A stretch of DNA of 45,676 bases from Nemertoderma westbladi (GCA_032718475.1 JAUCBJ010001290.1:1-45676); one strand, 5' to 3'; positions 15,701 to 27,368 are shown, counted from the stretch's first letter. The notes: a model not told the origin generated them from the sequence alone. Numbers and translations are program-made.

Positions 15701-18700
15701 TTTTGTTGTATGTAACTCTCTTGCAATGTATATCTCATATATTGTTGTATGTAACTCTCTTGCAATGTATATCTCATATATTGTTGTATGTAACTCCCTA
15801 GGAATGTATATCTCATATATTGTTGTATGTAACTCTCTTGCAATGTATATCTCATATATTGTTGTATGTAACTCTCTTGCAATGTATATCTCATATTTTG
15901 TTGTATGTAACTCTCTTGCAATGTATATCTCATATTTTGTTGTATGTAACTCACTTGCAATGTATATCTCATATTTTGTTGTATGTAACTCTCTTGCAAT
16001 GTATATCTCATATATTGTTGTATGTAACTCTCTTGCAATGTATATCTCATATATTGTTGTATGTAACTCTCTTGCAATGTATATCTCATATATTGTTGTA
16101 TGTAACTCTCTTGCAATGTATATCTCATATATTGTTGTATGTAACTCTCTTGCAATGTATATCTCATATTTTGTTGTATGTAACTCTCTTGCAATGTATA
16201 TCTCATATTTTGTTGTATGTAACTCTCTTGCAATGTATATCTCATATTTTGTTGTATGTAACTCTCTTGCAATGTATATCTCATATATTGTTGTATGTAA
16301 CTCTCTTGCAATGTATATCTCATATTTTGTTGTATGTAACTCTCTTGCAATGTATATCTCATATATTGTTGTATGTAACTCTCTTGCAATGTATATCTCA
16401 TATATTGTTGTATGTAACTCTCTTGCAATGTATATCTCATATATTGTTGTATGTAACTCTCTTGCAATGTATATCTCATATATTGTTGTATGTAACTCTC
16501 TTGCAATGTATATCTCATATATTGTTGTATGTAACTCTCTTGCAATGTATATCTCATATATTGTTGTATGTAACTCTCTTGCAATGTATATCTCATATTT
16601 TGTTGTATGTAACTCTCTTGCAATGTATATCTCATATATTGTTGTATGTAACTCTCTTGCAATGTATATCTCATATATTGTTGTATGTAACTCTCTTGCA
16701 ATGTATATCTCATATATTGTTGTATGTAACTCTCTTGCAATGTATATCTCATATTTTGTTGTATGTAACTCTCTTGCAATGTATATGTCATATATTGTTG
16801 TATGTAACTCTCTTGCAATGTATATCTCATATATTGTTGTATGTAACTCTCTTGCAATGTATATCTCACATTTTGTTGTATGTAACTCTCTTGCAATGTA
16901 TATCTCATATATTGTTGTATGTAACTCTCTTGCAATGTATATCTCATATATTGTTGTATGTAACTCTCTTGCAATGTATATCTCATATTTTGTTGTATGT
17001 AACTCTCTTGCAATGTATATCTCATATTTTGTTGTATGTAACTCTCTTGCAATGTATATCTCATATATTGTTGTATGTAACTCTCTTGCAATGTATATCT
17101 CATATATTGTTGTATGTAACTCTCTTGCAATGTATATCTCATATATTGTTGTATGTAACTCTCTTGCAATGTATATCTCATATATTGTTGTATGTAACTC
17201 TCTTGCAATGTATATGTCATATATTGTTGTATGTAACTCTCTTGCAATGTATATCTCATATATTGTTGTATGTAACTCTCTTGCAATGTATATCTCATAT
17301 ATTGTTGTATGTAACTCTCTTGCAATGTATATCTCATATATTGTTGTATGTAACTCTCTTGCAATGTATATCTCATATTTTGTTGTATATAACTCTCTTG
17401 CAATGTATATCTCATATATTGTTGTATGTAACTCTCTTGCAATGTATATCTCATATATTGTTGTATGTAACTCCCTAGGAATGTATATCTCATATATTGT
17501 TGTATGTAACTCTCTTGCAATGTATATCTCATATATTGTTGTATGTAACTCTCTTGCAATGTATATCTCATATATTGTTGTATGTAACTCTCTTGCAATG
17601 TATATCTCATATATTGTTGTATGTAACTCTCTTGCAATATATATGTCATATATTGTTGTATGTAACTCTCTTGCAATGTATATGTCATATATTGTTGTAT
17701 GTAACTCTCTTGCAATGTATATCTCATATATTGTTGTATGTAACTCTCTTGCAATGTATATCTCATATATTGTTGTATGTAACTCTCTTGCAATGTATAT
17801 CTCATATTTTGTTGTATATAACTCTCTTGCAATGTATATCTCATATATTGTTGTATGTAACTCTCTTGCAATGTATATCTCATATATTGTTGTATGTAAC
17901 TCCCTAGGAATATATATCTCATATATTGTTGTATGTAACTCTCTTGCAATGTATATCTCATATATTGTTGTATGTAACTCTCTTGCAATGTATATCTCAT
18001 ATATTGTTGTATGTAACTCTCTTGCAATGTATATCTCATATTTTGCTGTATGTAACTCTCTTGCAATGTATATCTCATATTTTGTTGTATGTAACTCACT
18101 TGCAATGTATATCTCATATTTTGTTGTATGTAACTCTCTTGCAATGTATATCTCATATATTGTTGTATGTAACTCTCTTGCAATGTATATCTCATATTTT
18201 GTTGTATGTAACTCTCTTGCAATGTATATGTCATATATTGTTGTATGTAACTTTCTTGCAATGTATATCTCATATATTGTTGTATGTAACTCTCTTGCAA
18301 TGTATATCTCATATTTTGTTGTATGTAACTCTCTTGCAATGTATATCTCATATTTTGTTGTATGTAACTCACTTGCAATGTATATCTCATATTTTGTTGT
18401 ATGTAACTCTCTTGCAATGTATATCTCATATATTGTTGTATGTAACTCTCTTGCAATGTATATCTCATATTTTGTTGTATGTAACTCTCTTGCAATATAT
18501 ATGTCATATATTGTTGTATGTAACTCTCTTGCAATGTATATTTCATATTTTGTTGTATGTAACTCTCTTGCAATGTATATGTCATATATTGTTGTATGTA
18601 ACTCTCTTGCAATGTATATCTCATATATTGTTGTATGTAACTCTCTTGCAATGTATATCTCATATATTGTTGTATGTAACTCTCTTGCAATGTATATCTC

Positions 18701-19690
18701 ATATTTTGTTGTATGTAACTCTCTTGCAATGTATATCTCATATATTGTTGTATGTAACTCTCTTGCAATGTATATCTCATATATTGTTGTGTGTAACTAA
18801 CTCTCTTGCAATGTATATCTCATATATTGTTGTATGTAACTCTCTTGCAATGTATATCTCATATATTGTTGTATGTAACTCTCTTGCAATGTATATCTCA
18901 TATATTGTTGTATGTAACTCTCTTGCAATATATATGTCATATATTGTTGTATGTAACTCTCTTGCAATGTATATGTCATATATTGTTGTATGTAACTCTC
19001 TTGCAATGTATATCTCATATATTGTTGTATGTAACTCTCTTGCAATGTATATCTCATATTTTGTTGTATGTAACTCTCTTGCAATGTATATCTCATATTG
19101 TGTTGTATGTAACTCTCTTGCAATGTATATCTCATATATTGTTGTATGTAACTCTCTTGCAATGTATATCTCATATATTGTTGTATGTAACTCTCTTGCA
19201 ATGTATATCTCATATTTTGTTGTATGTAACTCTCTTGCAATGTATATCTCATATATTGTTGTATGTAACTCTCTTGCAATGTATATCTCATATATTGTTG
19301 TATGTAACTCCCTTGCAATGCATATCTCATATATTGTTGTATGTAACTCTCTTGCAATGTACAATCTCATATATTGTTGTATGTAACTCTCTTGCAATGT
19401 ATATCTCATATATTGTTGTATGTAACTCTCTTGCAATGTATATCTCATATATTGTTGTATGTAACTCTCTTGCAATGTATATCTCATATATTGTTGGATG
19501 TAACTCTCTTGCAATGTATATCTCATATTTTGTTGTATGTAACTCTCTTGCAATGTATATCTCATATATTGTTGTATGTAACTCTCTTGCAATGTATATC
19601 TCATATTTTGTTGTATGTAACTCTCTTGCAATGTATATCTCATATTTTGTTGTATGTAACTCTCTTGCAATGTATATGTCATATATTGTA
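9701..19690. repeat. 39-bp satellite array, about 256 copies (10 kb), with higher-order structure
   Basis: A continuous tandem array of a 39-bp unit containing TGTAACTCTCTTGCAATG and TCATATATTGTTGTA. Recurrent unit variants are TCATATTTTG, a C-to-G change giving GTCATATATTG, an AATATATATG form, TCACTTGC, and CCCTAGGAATG with an AvrII site. The CCCTAGG variant falls at 10922, 11351, 13028, 13223, 13886, 15367, 15796, 17473 and 17902. The gaps are exact multiples of 39 (11, 43, 5, 17, 11, 43 and 11 units), except the one spanning a 1-base deletion near 14312. Other phase breaks are a 4-base insertion near 18797 and a 1-base insertion near 19362. Three plus frames and at least one minus frame stay open for kilobases because 39 is divisible by three and the unit lacks stops. 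This is not evidence of a protein. Confidence 0.98.
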
Positions 19691-20690
19691 TAGGTAGCTT
19701 CTTACCATATCATCGGAGTTTGTTTATAACCCAGTAACCTTAACAACAGCTTCGAAGATTATTTATCCATATCCACTCCCTATACATACACCTCCCTATA
19801 TACACTCCCTATACTCCCTTATAAACTTGTGAATGTCATTTGAAAATTCTAAAAAATTCAAAAATAAATTATTTCAACAAGTAACAAAAAAATGCGGTTT
19901 CAAAGTTCCTATCTATAGTGCACTTAAATTTAAGAAATGGATGATATATTTTATAAATGAATAAGATATGTACAGTATTATACAGTACTTATATATTAAT
20001 CAATCCATATTTATAACTTAAAGATTAATTAGTAACATTAATTATTAAACACTAATTATTAGTAAGTTAAACCAATTACAAAATCGCGCCTCTTATTCTC
20101 ATTTAGCTCAAGTTAAATCCAAGTATCGAATATGTCCTTGGAGTTCATGACCAAATAATTTCTTTGGAATTACACAAATTCTTTACGTCTTTAACTTTTG
20201 TGGCTAAAACGATAACTTTACCCTTCTTTCAAGAACTGCACCCTTCCTTGCCTTTATGTCATTATTTAAATAAGAATACATGGAATCCAAGCTGTCCAAG
20301 CATTTATTATACTTGCTTTTATCGGTCACATCCAATCGATTAACTTAGACGAGATCCAATAATTACAATCTCTTACTTTATAAAAGTACCATGAATATTT
20401 ATTAACCGTTATGTTGGGAGTTAATGACCATTCACCACACATAGAGTGGACCCATACCACTGCAACTTATTGATACAGGTACTGGTTATTCTATATCGAA
20501 ATTATTTAAAGATATGTGATATAACTGGTGCATAATAATGAAACTGATACTTCCCTAACATTTTCAGTAAAAACCAATCGGAAGGAAAGTCTTGGCACAC
20601 CTGACGGAACAAACAATATGGTCTTTTTCGTAGAGCACTGCCATTCATGTAAAATGACATTGTTTTATAACACATTACTACATTAGTAGC
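19691..20690. other. Intergenic, very AT-rich; nothing recognised
   Basis: Long A/T stretches with short TTAAT-type repeats. No ORF, RNA gene or repeat family was recognised. Confidence 0.5.
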
Positions 20691-20699
20691 CTACACGTT

Positions 20700-21500
20700 C
20701 GTGGGGCGTACGCGCAGCACGAGGCTCAGTTATGAGACACAAATTAAAATTGAGCGATTGTATCATAAAATCATTATTTGAGAAATTTACCCACACCGCC
20801 AATCAATCAAAGAAAGAGGGACAGTACGTGTTCAACCATTTTAATCTGCACCCCAACCCAAAGGTCAGACGGTACCGCAGTACGTGAGATTGATGGCAGG
20901 TAGGTATTGTGAATTTGTGTTTTATGGGTAAAGTTAAGATCGTAGCCTGCTCAATTTGTCAGAAATATAAAACACATCTTATGCCGATATCGATGCAGTA
21001 AATGATATTGAAATAATTAAATTAATATACCGGTACCCTCTGCTGATGCCTCAGTGTAAAAACTTAAGCAGGCCTACAATACATAGGCAGGCATCAATAA
21101 ATAAAAAGCCTAATTTTTTTTAGGAATAAACTATTTTGGATACTAGAAACGCTGCGAGAGCAGCGTAAAACGAAAAACGAATCCCCCCCCCCCCCCCCCA
21201 GAGCTGCGTGAAACGAATCCCCCCCCCCCCCCCCCCCACCCCTCCCGCAATCAAAACAGCGACATTTACCATCCACGGAAGGGTAGCACGAACTTAGTTC
21301 CAATCGCACGTTCAATATGTGAAACCAGGTGGGTTATAGGAGTATAGTCAACGGAGTACTCGTCTTCATTATAAGCCGCGTTGCGCTCGTCCTGTTTTGT
21401 ATTTAAATATATTTCTTAAACACAGACTGACTATCTTTATAATTATTGATGCGTTCAATATGCGAAGGCAGGTGGTTTATAAGAGTATAGAGCCATCGCT
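20700..21500. repeat. Dispersed repeat region, relative of 41.77-42.31 kb
   Basis: GTGGGGCGTACGCGCAGCACGA near 20702 resembles a sequence near 41776. A duplicated segment (GTTCAATATGTGAAACCAGG at 21310 and a diverged copy at 21453) resembles TAATATGCTAAACCAGG near 42095. The neighbouring GTTGCGCTCGTCCTG also recurs as GTTGCACTCGTCCTG near 42155. This suggests one dispersed element family with internal repeats of about 143-147 bp. The boundaries are uncertain. Confidence 0.45.
21183..21237. repeat. Twin poly(C) runs (17 and 19 bases) in a local duplication
   Basis: Two C runs (21183-21199 and 21219-21237) each follow a GAAACGAATC/AAACGAATC-like lead, with GAGCTGCGTG between. The whole block looks duplicated. 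On the minus strand these are G runs able to form quadruplexes. Confidence 0.9.
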
Positions 21501-22267
21501 GTATTGCTAGTTATGTTGGCTTCCGCCAGTATACCCACAGACCCAAAGAGTCCCACTGTCACGCAGACGCATCGAAAACGACCTTATTATAATTATAAAC
21601 GTTCGCTTAGGGCTCGCAGTTTTGACTCGCCCCATAGTATTACGCCACACTTTACTTACCTGCTAGCAATTCAAAGGAATTTCCGGGGTTTCAGCTACAG
21701 ATTTTCCCTTCCATGTTGTGTAGCAACTTCCAATCACGAACTAAGGAAATACACAAAATGCACAAACAAGCTGCTCCCTGCACTAGTTATTGCTGAGGCC
21801 AGATCATCGGTTAGCAACGTAACAACACGAACTAAAACTGTTTACTAAGATTATCTTATGTTTCTAATATGTGAGCTGCAATCAAGTTTAATTGCAACTG
21901 ATCTAATAAACACTCAATAACAATGTCTTACAATTTTATAAAGGCCAGTAGTAGTGCCTAATTCTGTAACTGGCTCTGAAAGGAAATAAAATAATAGAGT
22001 ATTTTTTCTAAAAAAATATCTAAGAAGTATCTTATTTCATTGCATTTAACTTATTATTTTTGAGCTGCAGAAACATTTATTGTGTTCGCTTGTATGATGT
22101 TTGTTACATCAATGGATATAAATTATTTACAGAGCAAATTTATTAAATATATTTCTATTTATCATGAAAAAGGAATTTGGTTTTGTAATAATTTAATTTC
22201 GTGTTTGTTGGAATTAAATTAGGTTCTCGATAAATCAACCCATTATTTTTATTTATTTAGAAAATTA
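21501..22267. other. Upstream region of the 540-residue gene; possible 5' intron end
   Basis: AT-rich. TTATTTTTATTTATTTAG at 22243-22260 is a good 3' splice site just before the ATG at 22268, so an upstream non-coding or short coding exon is possible. The 114-codon frame at 21504-21848 has no domain character. Confidence 0.4.
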
Positions 22268-23890
22268 ATGTTTGTTATGGATGCCACATGGAAAGTGGGA
22301 AATTCCCGGAAACTTATTAGCACAACGTTTAAAATTGATACAAGATCATCAAGTCAAAATAGCAACAAGCCTTGTTCTTATTGCGAATACGAGGCTAGGA
22401 TGGAGACACAACATGTTAATTTAAATGGAAACTCACGTTCGAGTATAACGAGCGAAATTAATGAAATGGTTGAAAGAATAAACTACTCCAAAGGATACAC
22501 CAGTAACCAACAGCAGACTAACAAAGTGAAACTAAATCCTCGGATTGAAAGGTCAGAAAGACTGAGACCCAGATCTAGTATACAAGATGGCATTAATTCC
22601 GGACAGCACACCCAGATCAGCGGGCCACTATCATGGATGAAAGATCACGAACATGATCTCAAAATGGCCCTTCATCTAATCAAGACATACGGTCATCATT
22701 TAGTTGAAGAGCAGGGTCTGTCTGGAATCTGGAGTGCAATGGAGTCGGCGGTAAGAGGGACTGTTGTCTATAGCAACCACAACCAACCAGAAAATATCAA
22801 CAACACACTCCATAGAAACTTGTCCCCCATATCTAGGAGTTTTTGCAAACCAACTGGAAGAATGAGGCCAGTTACTCCCATATTGATGGGACACCAACGG
22901 GATCCGATTAATCATAAAGAGAGGCGTAAACCATTCAATCGCGCGACTCGTGTGTTCGTTTGCGGTTTACATAGTAACTGGGCGAGCAACACGATATTCT
23001 CAAGGATTGTCATATCGTTGTCCCAATACTGCTTGGTTGGATCCAATACCCAATCGCGAATTGTTGATTTGACTCACGTGGAAGATCGCATCGCCAACAG
23101 CGACGTGCTTGTGTGGACTATGACTCACTATACGATGCGCAACTCCACCTGTATCGAGATGTTAAGATTCGCAACTCTACGAGAAATTCCCGTAATAGTA
23201 GTCCGAGAATCGACGTACAAGATCCCAAGAAGTCTACATACAACGCCCAATGTTAGTCTAACTAGAAAGGAATCTTCGATCTGCCCGTCTTTGGACTTGC
23301 TGACCGTATTACGCGAGGGTTATACAAACGGGGTCGCTTTCTTTTCGCAGTATCCGTCTTCCAGTATGTCTAAACTTTACGCGAAACTGAGGAATCTTGT
23401 TGGTAACATATTTCCTGATGTCGAACCATCTCTAATATCCAAAAAATTACCACAAACTCGCCAGCTGACACCACGGATCTCCTCTGCGATCTCTTGTCGC
23501 AGTCAAATGACCCGCAACCGCCGAGTGTTATCGTCCTCGAATAACACGAAACAAAATAAAGAAAATCCTAATAATCCAGAGGTCGGAGTCTCAGGATATT
23601 GTAATGACGTCATTAAATTAGAGACTACCAGTAACAACTCGCTACCCTCCCCAAAACGAACTAAATACTTAGTAAGTAAGCCAAAACCAAACGCAGATGT
23701 GATGATAGTTGATTACCCCGACTCAGTGGAGATGCTAACAAGAGAGAGTGCGAGTGACGTCATAGCTGAGGTTGGTGACGTCGACTCAGAGGGACTGGGG
23801 TCATTTAGACTCGATCTTGATTGCCACTCCAATGTGTCGTCTTTGGACAGTCTTGAGAGTATATTATCACTACGTGATCATAGACATTAG
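22268..23890 (+). CDS. 540-residue protein with a probable TIR-like / deoxyribosyltransferase-like domain
   Basis: A single open frame of 540 codons in AT-rich DNA, far longer than chance. I do not recognise the protein. Residues 1-220 are polar and low in structure, with one Cys pair (CSYC, 36-39) and a likely helix at 124-162. Residues 227-390 alternate strands and helices: RVFVCGL (228-234), helix TIFSRIVISLSQY, RIVDLT, helix VEDRIANSD, VLVWTMT (280-286), helix STCIEMLRFATL (293-304), IPVIVVRE (307-314). The order, and the acidic residue E297 after the third strand, resemble TIR and nucleoside-deoxyribosyltransferase-type folds. The TIR-like call is inference from pattern, not from a match. 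The tail (390-540) is Ser/Asn/Asp rich with a basic patch (KRTKYLVSKPKPN) and an acidic end. The absence of introns is unusual for a multi-domain animal gene. A splice acceptor lies just before the ATG. Confidence 0.75.
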   Translation: MFVMDATWKVGNSRKLISTTFKIDTRSSSQNSNKPCSYCEYEARMETQHVNLNGNSRSSITSEINEMVERINYSKGYTSNQQQTNKVKLNPRIERSERLRPRSSIQDGINSGQHTQISGPLSWMKDHEHDLKMALHLIKTYGHHLVEEQGLSGIWSAMESAVRGTVVYSNHNQPENINNTLHRNLSPISRSFCKPTGRMRPVTPILMGHQRDPINHKERRKPFNRATRVFVCGLHSNWASNTIFSRIVISLSQYCLVGSNTQSRIVDLTHVEDRIANSDVLVWTMTHYTMRNSTCIEMLRFATLREIPVIVVRESTYKIPRSLHTTPNVSLTRKESSICPSLDLLTVLREGYTNGVAFFSQYPSSSMSKLYAKLRNLVGNIFPDVEPSLISKKLPQTRQLTPRISSAISCRSQMTRNRRVLSSSNNTKQNKENPNNPEVGVSGYCNDVIKLETTSNNSLPSPKRTKYLVSKPKPNADVMIVDYPDSVEMLTRESASDVIAEVGDVDSEGLGSFRLDLDCHSNVSSLDSLESILSLRDHRH

Positions 23891-24025
23891 CTGATAATAA
23901 ATCACTATACTAGCTTGACTGGTATTTGTGCATGGCGCATGGCGTGTGATGAATGAACTGGAGGTTAGACTTGAAGGAGGTTAGAGTACTTGATCTCATG
24001 GTGACTAATGACTCTGTTGACGTCA
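23605..24025. promoter_or_regulatory. Cluster of CRE-like TGACGTCA sites
   Basis: Exact palindromic TGACGTCA occurs at 23605, 23755 and 24018, with a near match TGACGTCG at 23776. Two exact sites and the near match lie in the coding tail of the 540-residue gene; the third exact site is 3' of its stop. This is the canonical CREB/ATF binding sequence. Function is unproven, and coding constraint could explain part of it. Confidence 0.35.
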
Positions 24026-24881
24026 ACTATCATGTAATGTGTTACATATTATTATTAAAAAATTGTGTATTTTAAAATGTCGTAATTTGTGAAATATGAT
24101 GATTATCATTATTGGTGTGATTAAATAATAATGAATTTATTATCCTGTATGTAAAAAAAAACTAACGTAAATTTATTCAGAATCAATTACGTAGATATCC
24201 AGGTCCACTCCCAAGAAAATATTAAAAACGCTCACATTTTCACACAGTATCATATGGCGAGAGACACGAAGTACATGAGCCTGACAAGATAATTTTATAG
24301 GGGCCAAATTATCAATCTCAGCAATGACTGTCAAAATAAATTGGCAAATTATATGTATCATTACTTTGACATGCAACAAAGTAACATCTATGACTCCTGT
24401 CCATACGGGGCAGGGTGACAGGGAGGCAATTGCCGCCTAGCAAAATTCAATGGGAAAGAAATGAAAGGCAAGATGAGAGGAAAAATTTTGAGTATTAGTC
24501 ATTTTCATACAGTATATTATAATACTGCACAAGGGTAGACCGAGCAACTGGTATATACCGATAATATGAAAAAGAGCATTAAAAAGGTAGATTTAAATGT
24601 ACAAAATATCAATCTTGAATAAAAGAAATTTCGATATGTGCACTAGCGTTTAAGTAATTATTATACTTAAAGTGTAATACTGTAGGTATACCACAAACAC
24701 TGCCAAATTAATGGCAAATTGAAATAAATGTTTAATACAGGTTTGAAATCACCGCATACAATATACTGTATGTATATGTAGGATAAGATAACCTGTAATA
24801 AACATCAATATAAACTGCAGGTTGTACTGTACGCACCACTATAAATTATTGACAATGCTACTTGCAATTCCACCCCACCCA
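23891..24881. other. 3' flank and AT-rich intergenic region
   Basis: It likely contains the 3' UTR of the 540-residue gene. AATAAT- and ATTAAA-type A/T stretches occur from 24050. No gene is seen; the 68-codon minus frame at 24173-24379 has no support. Confidence 0.45.
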
Positions 24882-24906
24882 CCCCCCCCCTCCCCCCCCC
24901 CCCCCC
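24882..24906. repeat. Poly(C) tract with one T interruption
   Basis: Nine C, one T, then fifteen C, preceded by CCACCCC-type sequence. It lies just beyond the 3' end of the LINE remnant. Confidence 0.95.
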
Positions 24907-24956
24907 TCCTTCCCCCAAAATCAAATAGTAAAAATAGAGAAAAAAAGGAATTGATG

Positions 24957-26090
24957 TTAAGCTAGGGTTAATATGTTCTCTCTCCGCCCAAAGGCCTCCC
25001 ACAAAAACCTTCCTAGTTTAATAAATTTTTCCTTACTGTTGGCCGACCAAATTTCCTTGTACTTTTCAATTGTTGGTACTGCTATTAGTCTCCTACTGAA
25101 ATATTTGGTCCCAATGTCCCGATACCTTCTACACACTATTAAAAATTGAAATTCGTCCTCCACGTAGCCACCCTCGCAAAATGTACATAACCTATTTTCA
25201 GGTGCCACATTATACCACCTTTCGTAGTCTATCATTAGTCTATGTGACCACAACTCTCCTTAATGACGGGTGCCCGACGCCCGGCCCGTGCCCTGCCCAC
25301 TCAGAACACGTAGATAGCTTTTACACCAAAACCTTCCTTCACATAGTACCTCCCCTTCGGTGACCCTGAGATTTCCGACTACCACAATTGCACAAACTGT
25401 GCGGACATCGGGACATCCGTTCTCGCACTGCCATTAAAAATTCCCTCCAATTGATATACCTCCTGATCATTCCAGACGCAGCTGAATCCCAAATAATTCA
25501 ATAAGTCCCTAACCTACGACGCCCAGTTACCACCACCGTTTCCTTCCTCTAAGTCTGCTAACTCTATATCATACGCCTGCCTAATTAGTCTGTTACTATT
25601 ACTCCTAAGTAGCGACAGCCACATTTTCACAATGCGAATCTTCCTTTCAAACTGTAAAGGTAATATACCCGACTCCCCGTACACCATAAAATTTGGTGTC
25701 GAAGACTTTACGTACAAAAATATTTTAATAAACTTTAAGTTAACGCGTTTGGTAACCATTGCATTTACTAAGCCCCAGACTTTACTACCATAGAGTAGAA
25801 TTGGTTTTGATCACTGCTGTAAATAAATAACTTGCCAGCTCCAAACTGATTGTAGGAAAAGTTACAAAATATTTTAGCAATGTGAAATATGTCTTCTCAC
25901 CCTTTTCCGTTATGACCTTCTGTGCGGGAGTGCGGCATTAAATTTACACCCACTGGTACAGTAAATAATAGGCATAATTACTGACTACATTCATTATCGC
26001 CCCACCGGTAACCCAATTCTCTATCGCCGCGACAATACCTCCTTTGCGGAAAATAACTATATTCGACTTGTCCACATTATTGAGCATAAT
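24957..26090 (-). pseudogene. 5'-truncated, decayed non-LTR retrotransposon (LINE) ORF2 tail
   Basis: Reading the minus strand from 26090, pieces in different frames line up with the end of a LINE reverse-transcriptase polyprotein. First is the segment NNVDKSNIVIFRKGG, then ENWVTGGAIMNVVSNYAYY. Next comes VNLKFIKIFLYVKSSTPNFMVYGESG with the downstream WLSLLRSNSNRL and NWAS region. Last is the terminal zinc-binding segment WYNVAPENRLCTFC, then EDEFQFLIVCRRY (Cys-X2-Cys, His replaced or absent, Cys). Several stops and shifts separate them. The upstream reverse-transcriptase palm and endonuclease are missing. The style resembles CR1/L2-type elements of invertebrates, but I cannot settle the clade. 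Confidence 0.8.
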
Positions 26091-26470
26091 GGTTTGAATC
26101 ATGAACTATGAACATAAAAAGAGTATAACATCATCAATTTCCTCTCCATTTCCCACATATGCCTTACCCTTCCCTCCGTTACAAATTCATAAACCCCATC
26201 GCCTCCCTCATAATAATGTAATTTCATGTGTACTGTACAAGTACCGGTACTATTAGAACCCCTGACTCCATTTAGATGGCCTTGCCCTGACTCATTTCTG
26301 TGACCGTGTGACTCCTGTTGTTTTGAATTTGGTTTTTAACATTCTACCTGCTACTTACTCTTCCGCTCTAGTTTACATTACGTGGCACATACATGGTACC
26401 GGTACTGGTATTTACTTCTTGCTTAAGGGATTAATATCTGTACCATTTTTACCGGTGTCACAAGGAAATC
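26091..26470. other. Intergenic with GGTACCGG-type palindromes
   Basis: No gene is seen. Short palindromic GTACCGGTAC-like motifs are frequent here and across 26370-26720. Confidence 0.4.
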
Positions 26471-27368
26471 AGCCCCCCCCTAGAATATGCCCCCCGGGGC
26501 ATTATTTCCTAGGATATTATGTCCCCCCGGGCAATTTTTCCTAGGAAATTTAGCCCGGGGGGGCATTTTCTCCTTAGGAAATAATGCCTCCCCTCAGGAA
26601 AATTAGCCCCCCTCAAAAGTCTGAAAACTGGTACGATACCGGTCTGCTGGTAGCCACTTTTAATCTACCAACTGCAGAACTTGTAATAGTTGGAAGAATA
26701 GTACGGTACCGGTCTGCCGGTAGGTAAGCAGGTAAGGCAGTAAGGGATGTAGAACAGCATACTGAAGTATCTAAGTCAGTAGGCTACTGTAGTAACTACT
26801 GGTATAACAGCAGTGCGAGTGTGTGGTGTTGTGTGGGCGCCGAGCAGCTCCAAGCTTTTTTAAGTCTGTAACCTGCTCCTTTCCCTGATTTGGTAAAGTG
26901 ATTGTTTATTGTTTTGGTTAGAAAATCCCGCCTCTGTAACCTGCTCCTTTCTCTCAATTGGTAATGTTATCGTTTATTGTTTTGGTTAGAAAATCCCGTC
27001 TCTGTAACCTGCTCCTTTCCCTGATTTGCTAAAGTGACTGTTTATTGTTTTGGTTAGAAAATCCCGCCTCTGTAACCTGCTCCTTTCCCTCAATTAGTTA
27101 AATGATCGTTTATTGTTTTGGTTAGAAAGGCCTGCCTCTGTAACCTGCTCCTTTCCTTCATTTGGTAAAGTGACTGTTTATTGTTTTGTATAATTTTTGT
27201 AAGTTTTAGTGTTACTGTAATAAGTTTTGTTTATTGTATAATTCAGGGGGGGGGGCATAATTTCCTAAGGGGGGGCATTTTTTCCTAGGGAAATTTGCCC
27301 GGGGGGGCATTTTTTCCTAGGAAAATATGCCCCCCCGGGCACATTTCCCGGGGGGGCATATTTTCCTG
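26471..27368. mobile_element. Fold-back-like element: GC palindrome arrays flanking a 68-bp tandem repeat
   Basis: Both ends (26471-26615 and about 27246-27368) consist of alternating palindromes, CCCCCCGGGG-type and TTTCCTAGGAAA-type, each separated by GGGGGGGCATTTT-like links in both orientations. The two ends can pair with each other and each can fold on itself. Between them lie five copies of a 68-bp tandem repeat. The structure resembles a fold-back transposon. No coding region is present and no target duplication was resolved. Confidence 0.55.
26866..27200. repeat. 68-bp tandem repeat, about 5 copies
   Basis: Units start with CTGTAACCTGCTCCTTTCCC at 26866, 26934, 27002, 27070 and 27138, exactly 68 bp apart. 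Each contains TTTATTGTTTTGGTTAGAAA. The last copy is incomplete. Confidence 0.95.

Noticed and set aside
9617-19697. Very long open frames on both strands of the 10-kb repeat
   Set aside because: They follow from a stop-free 39-bp unit divisible by three; they overlap each other in several frames and have no domain or start context.
21504-21848. 114-codon plus-strand frame before the 540-residue gene
   Set aside because: No recognisable domain; its start lies in dispersed-repeat sequence, so coding potential is unsupported.
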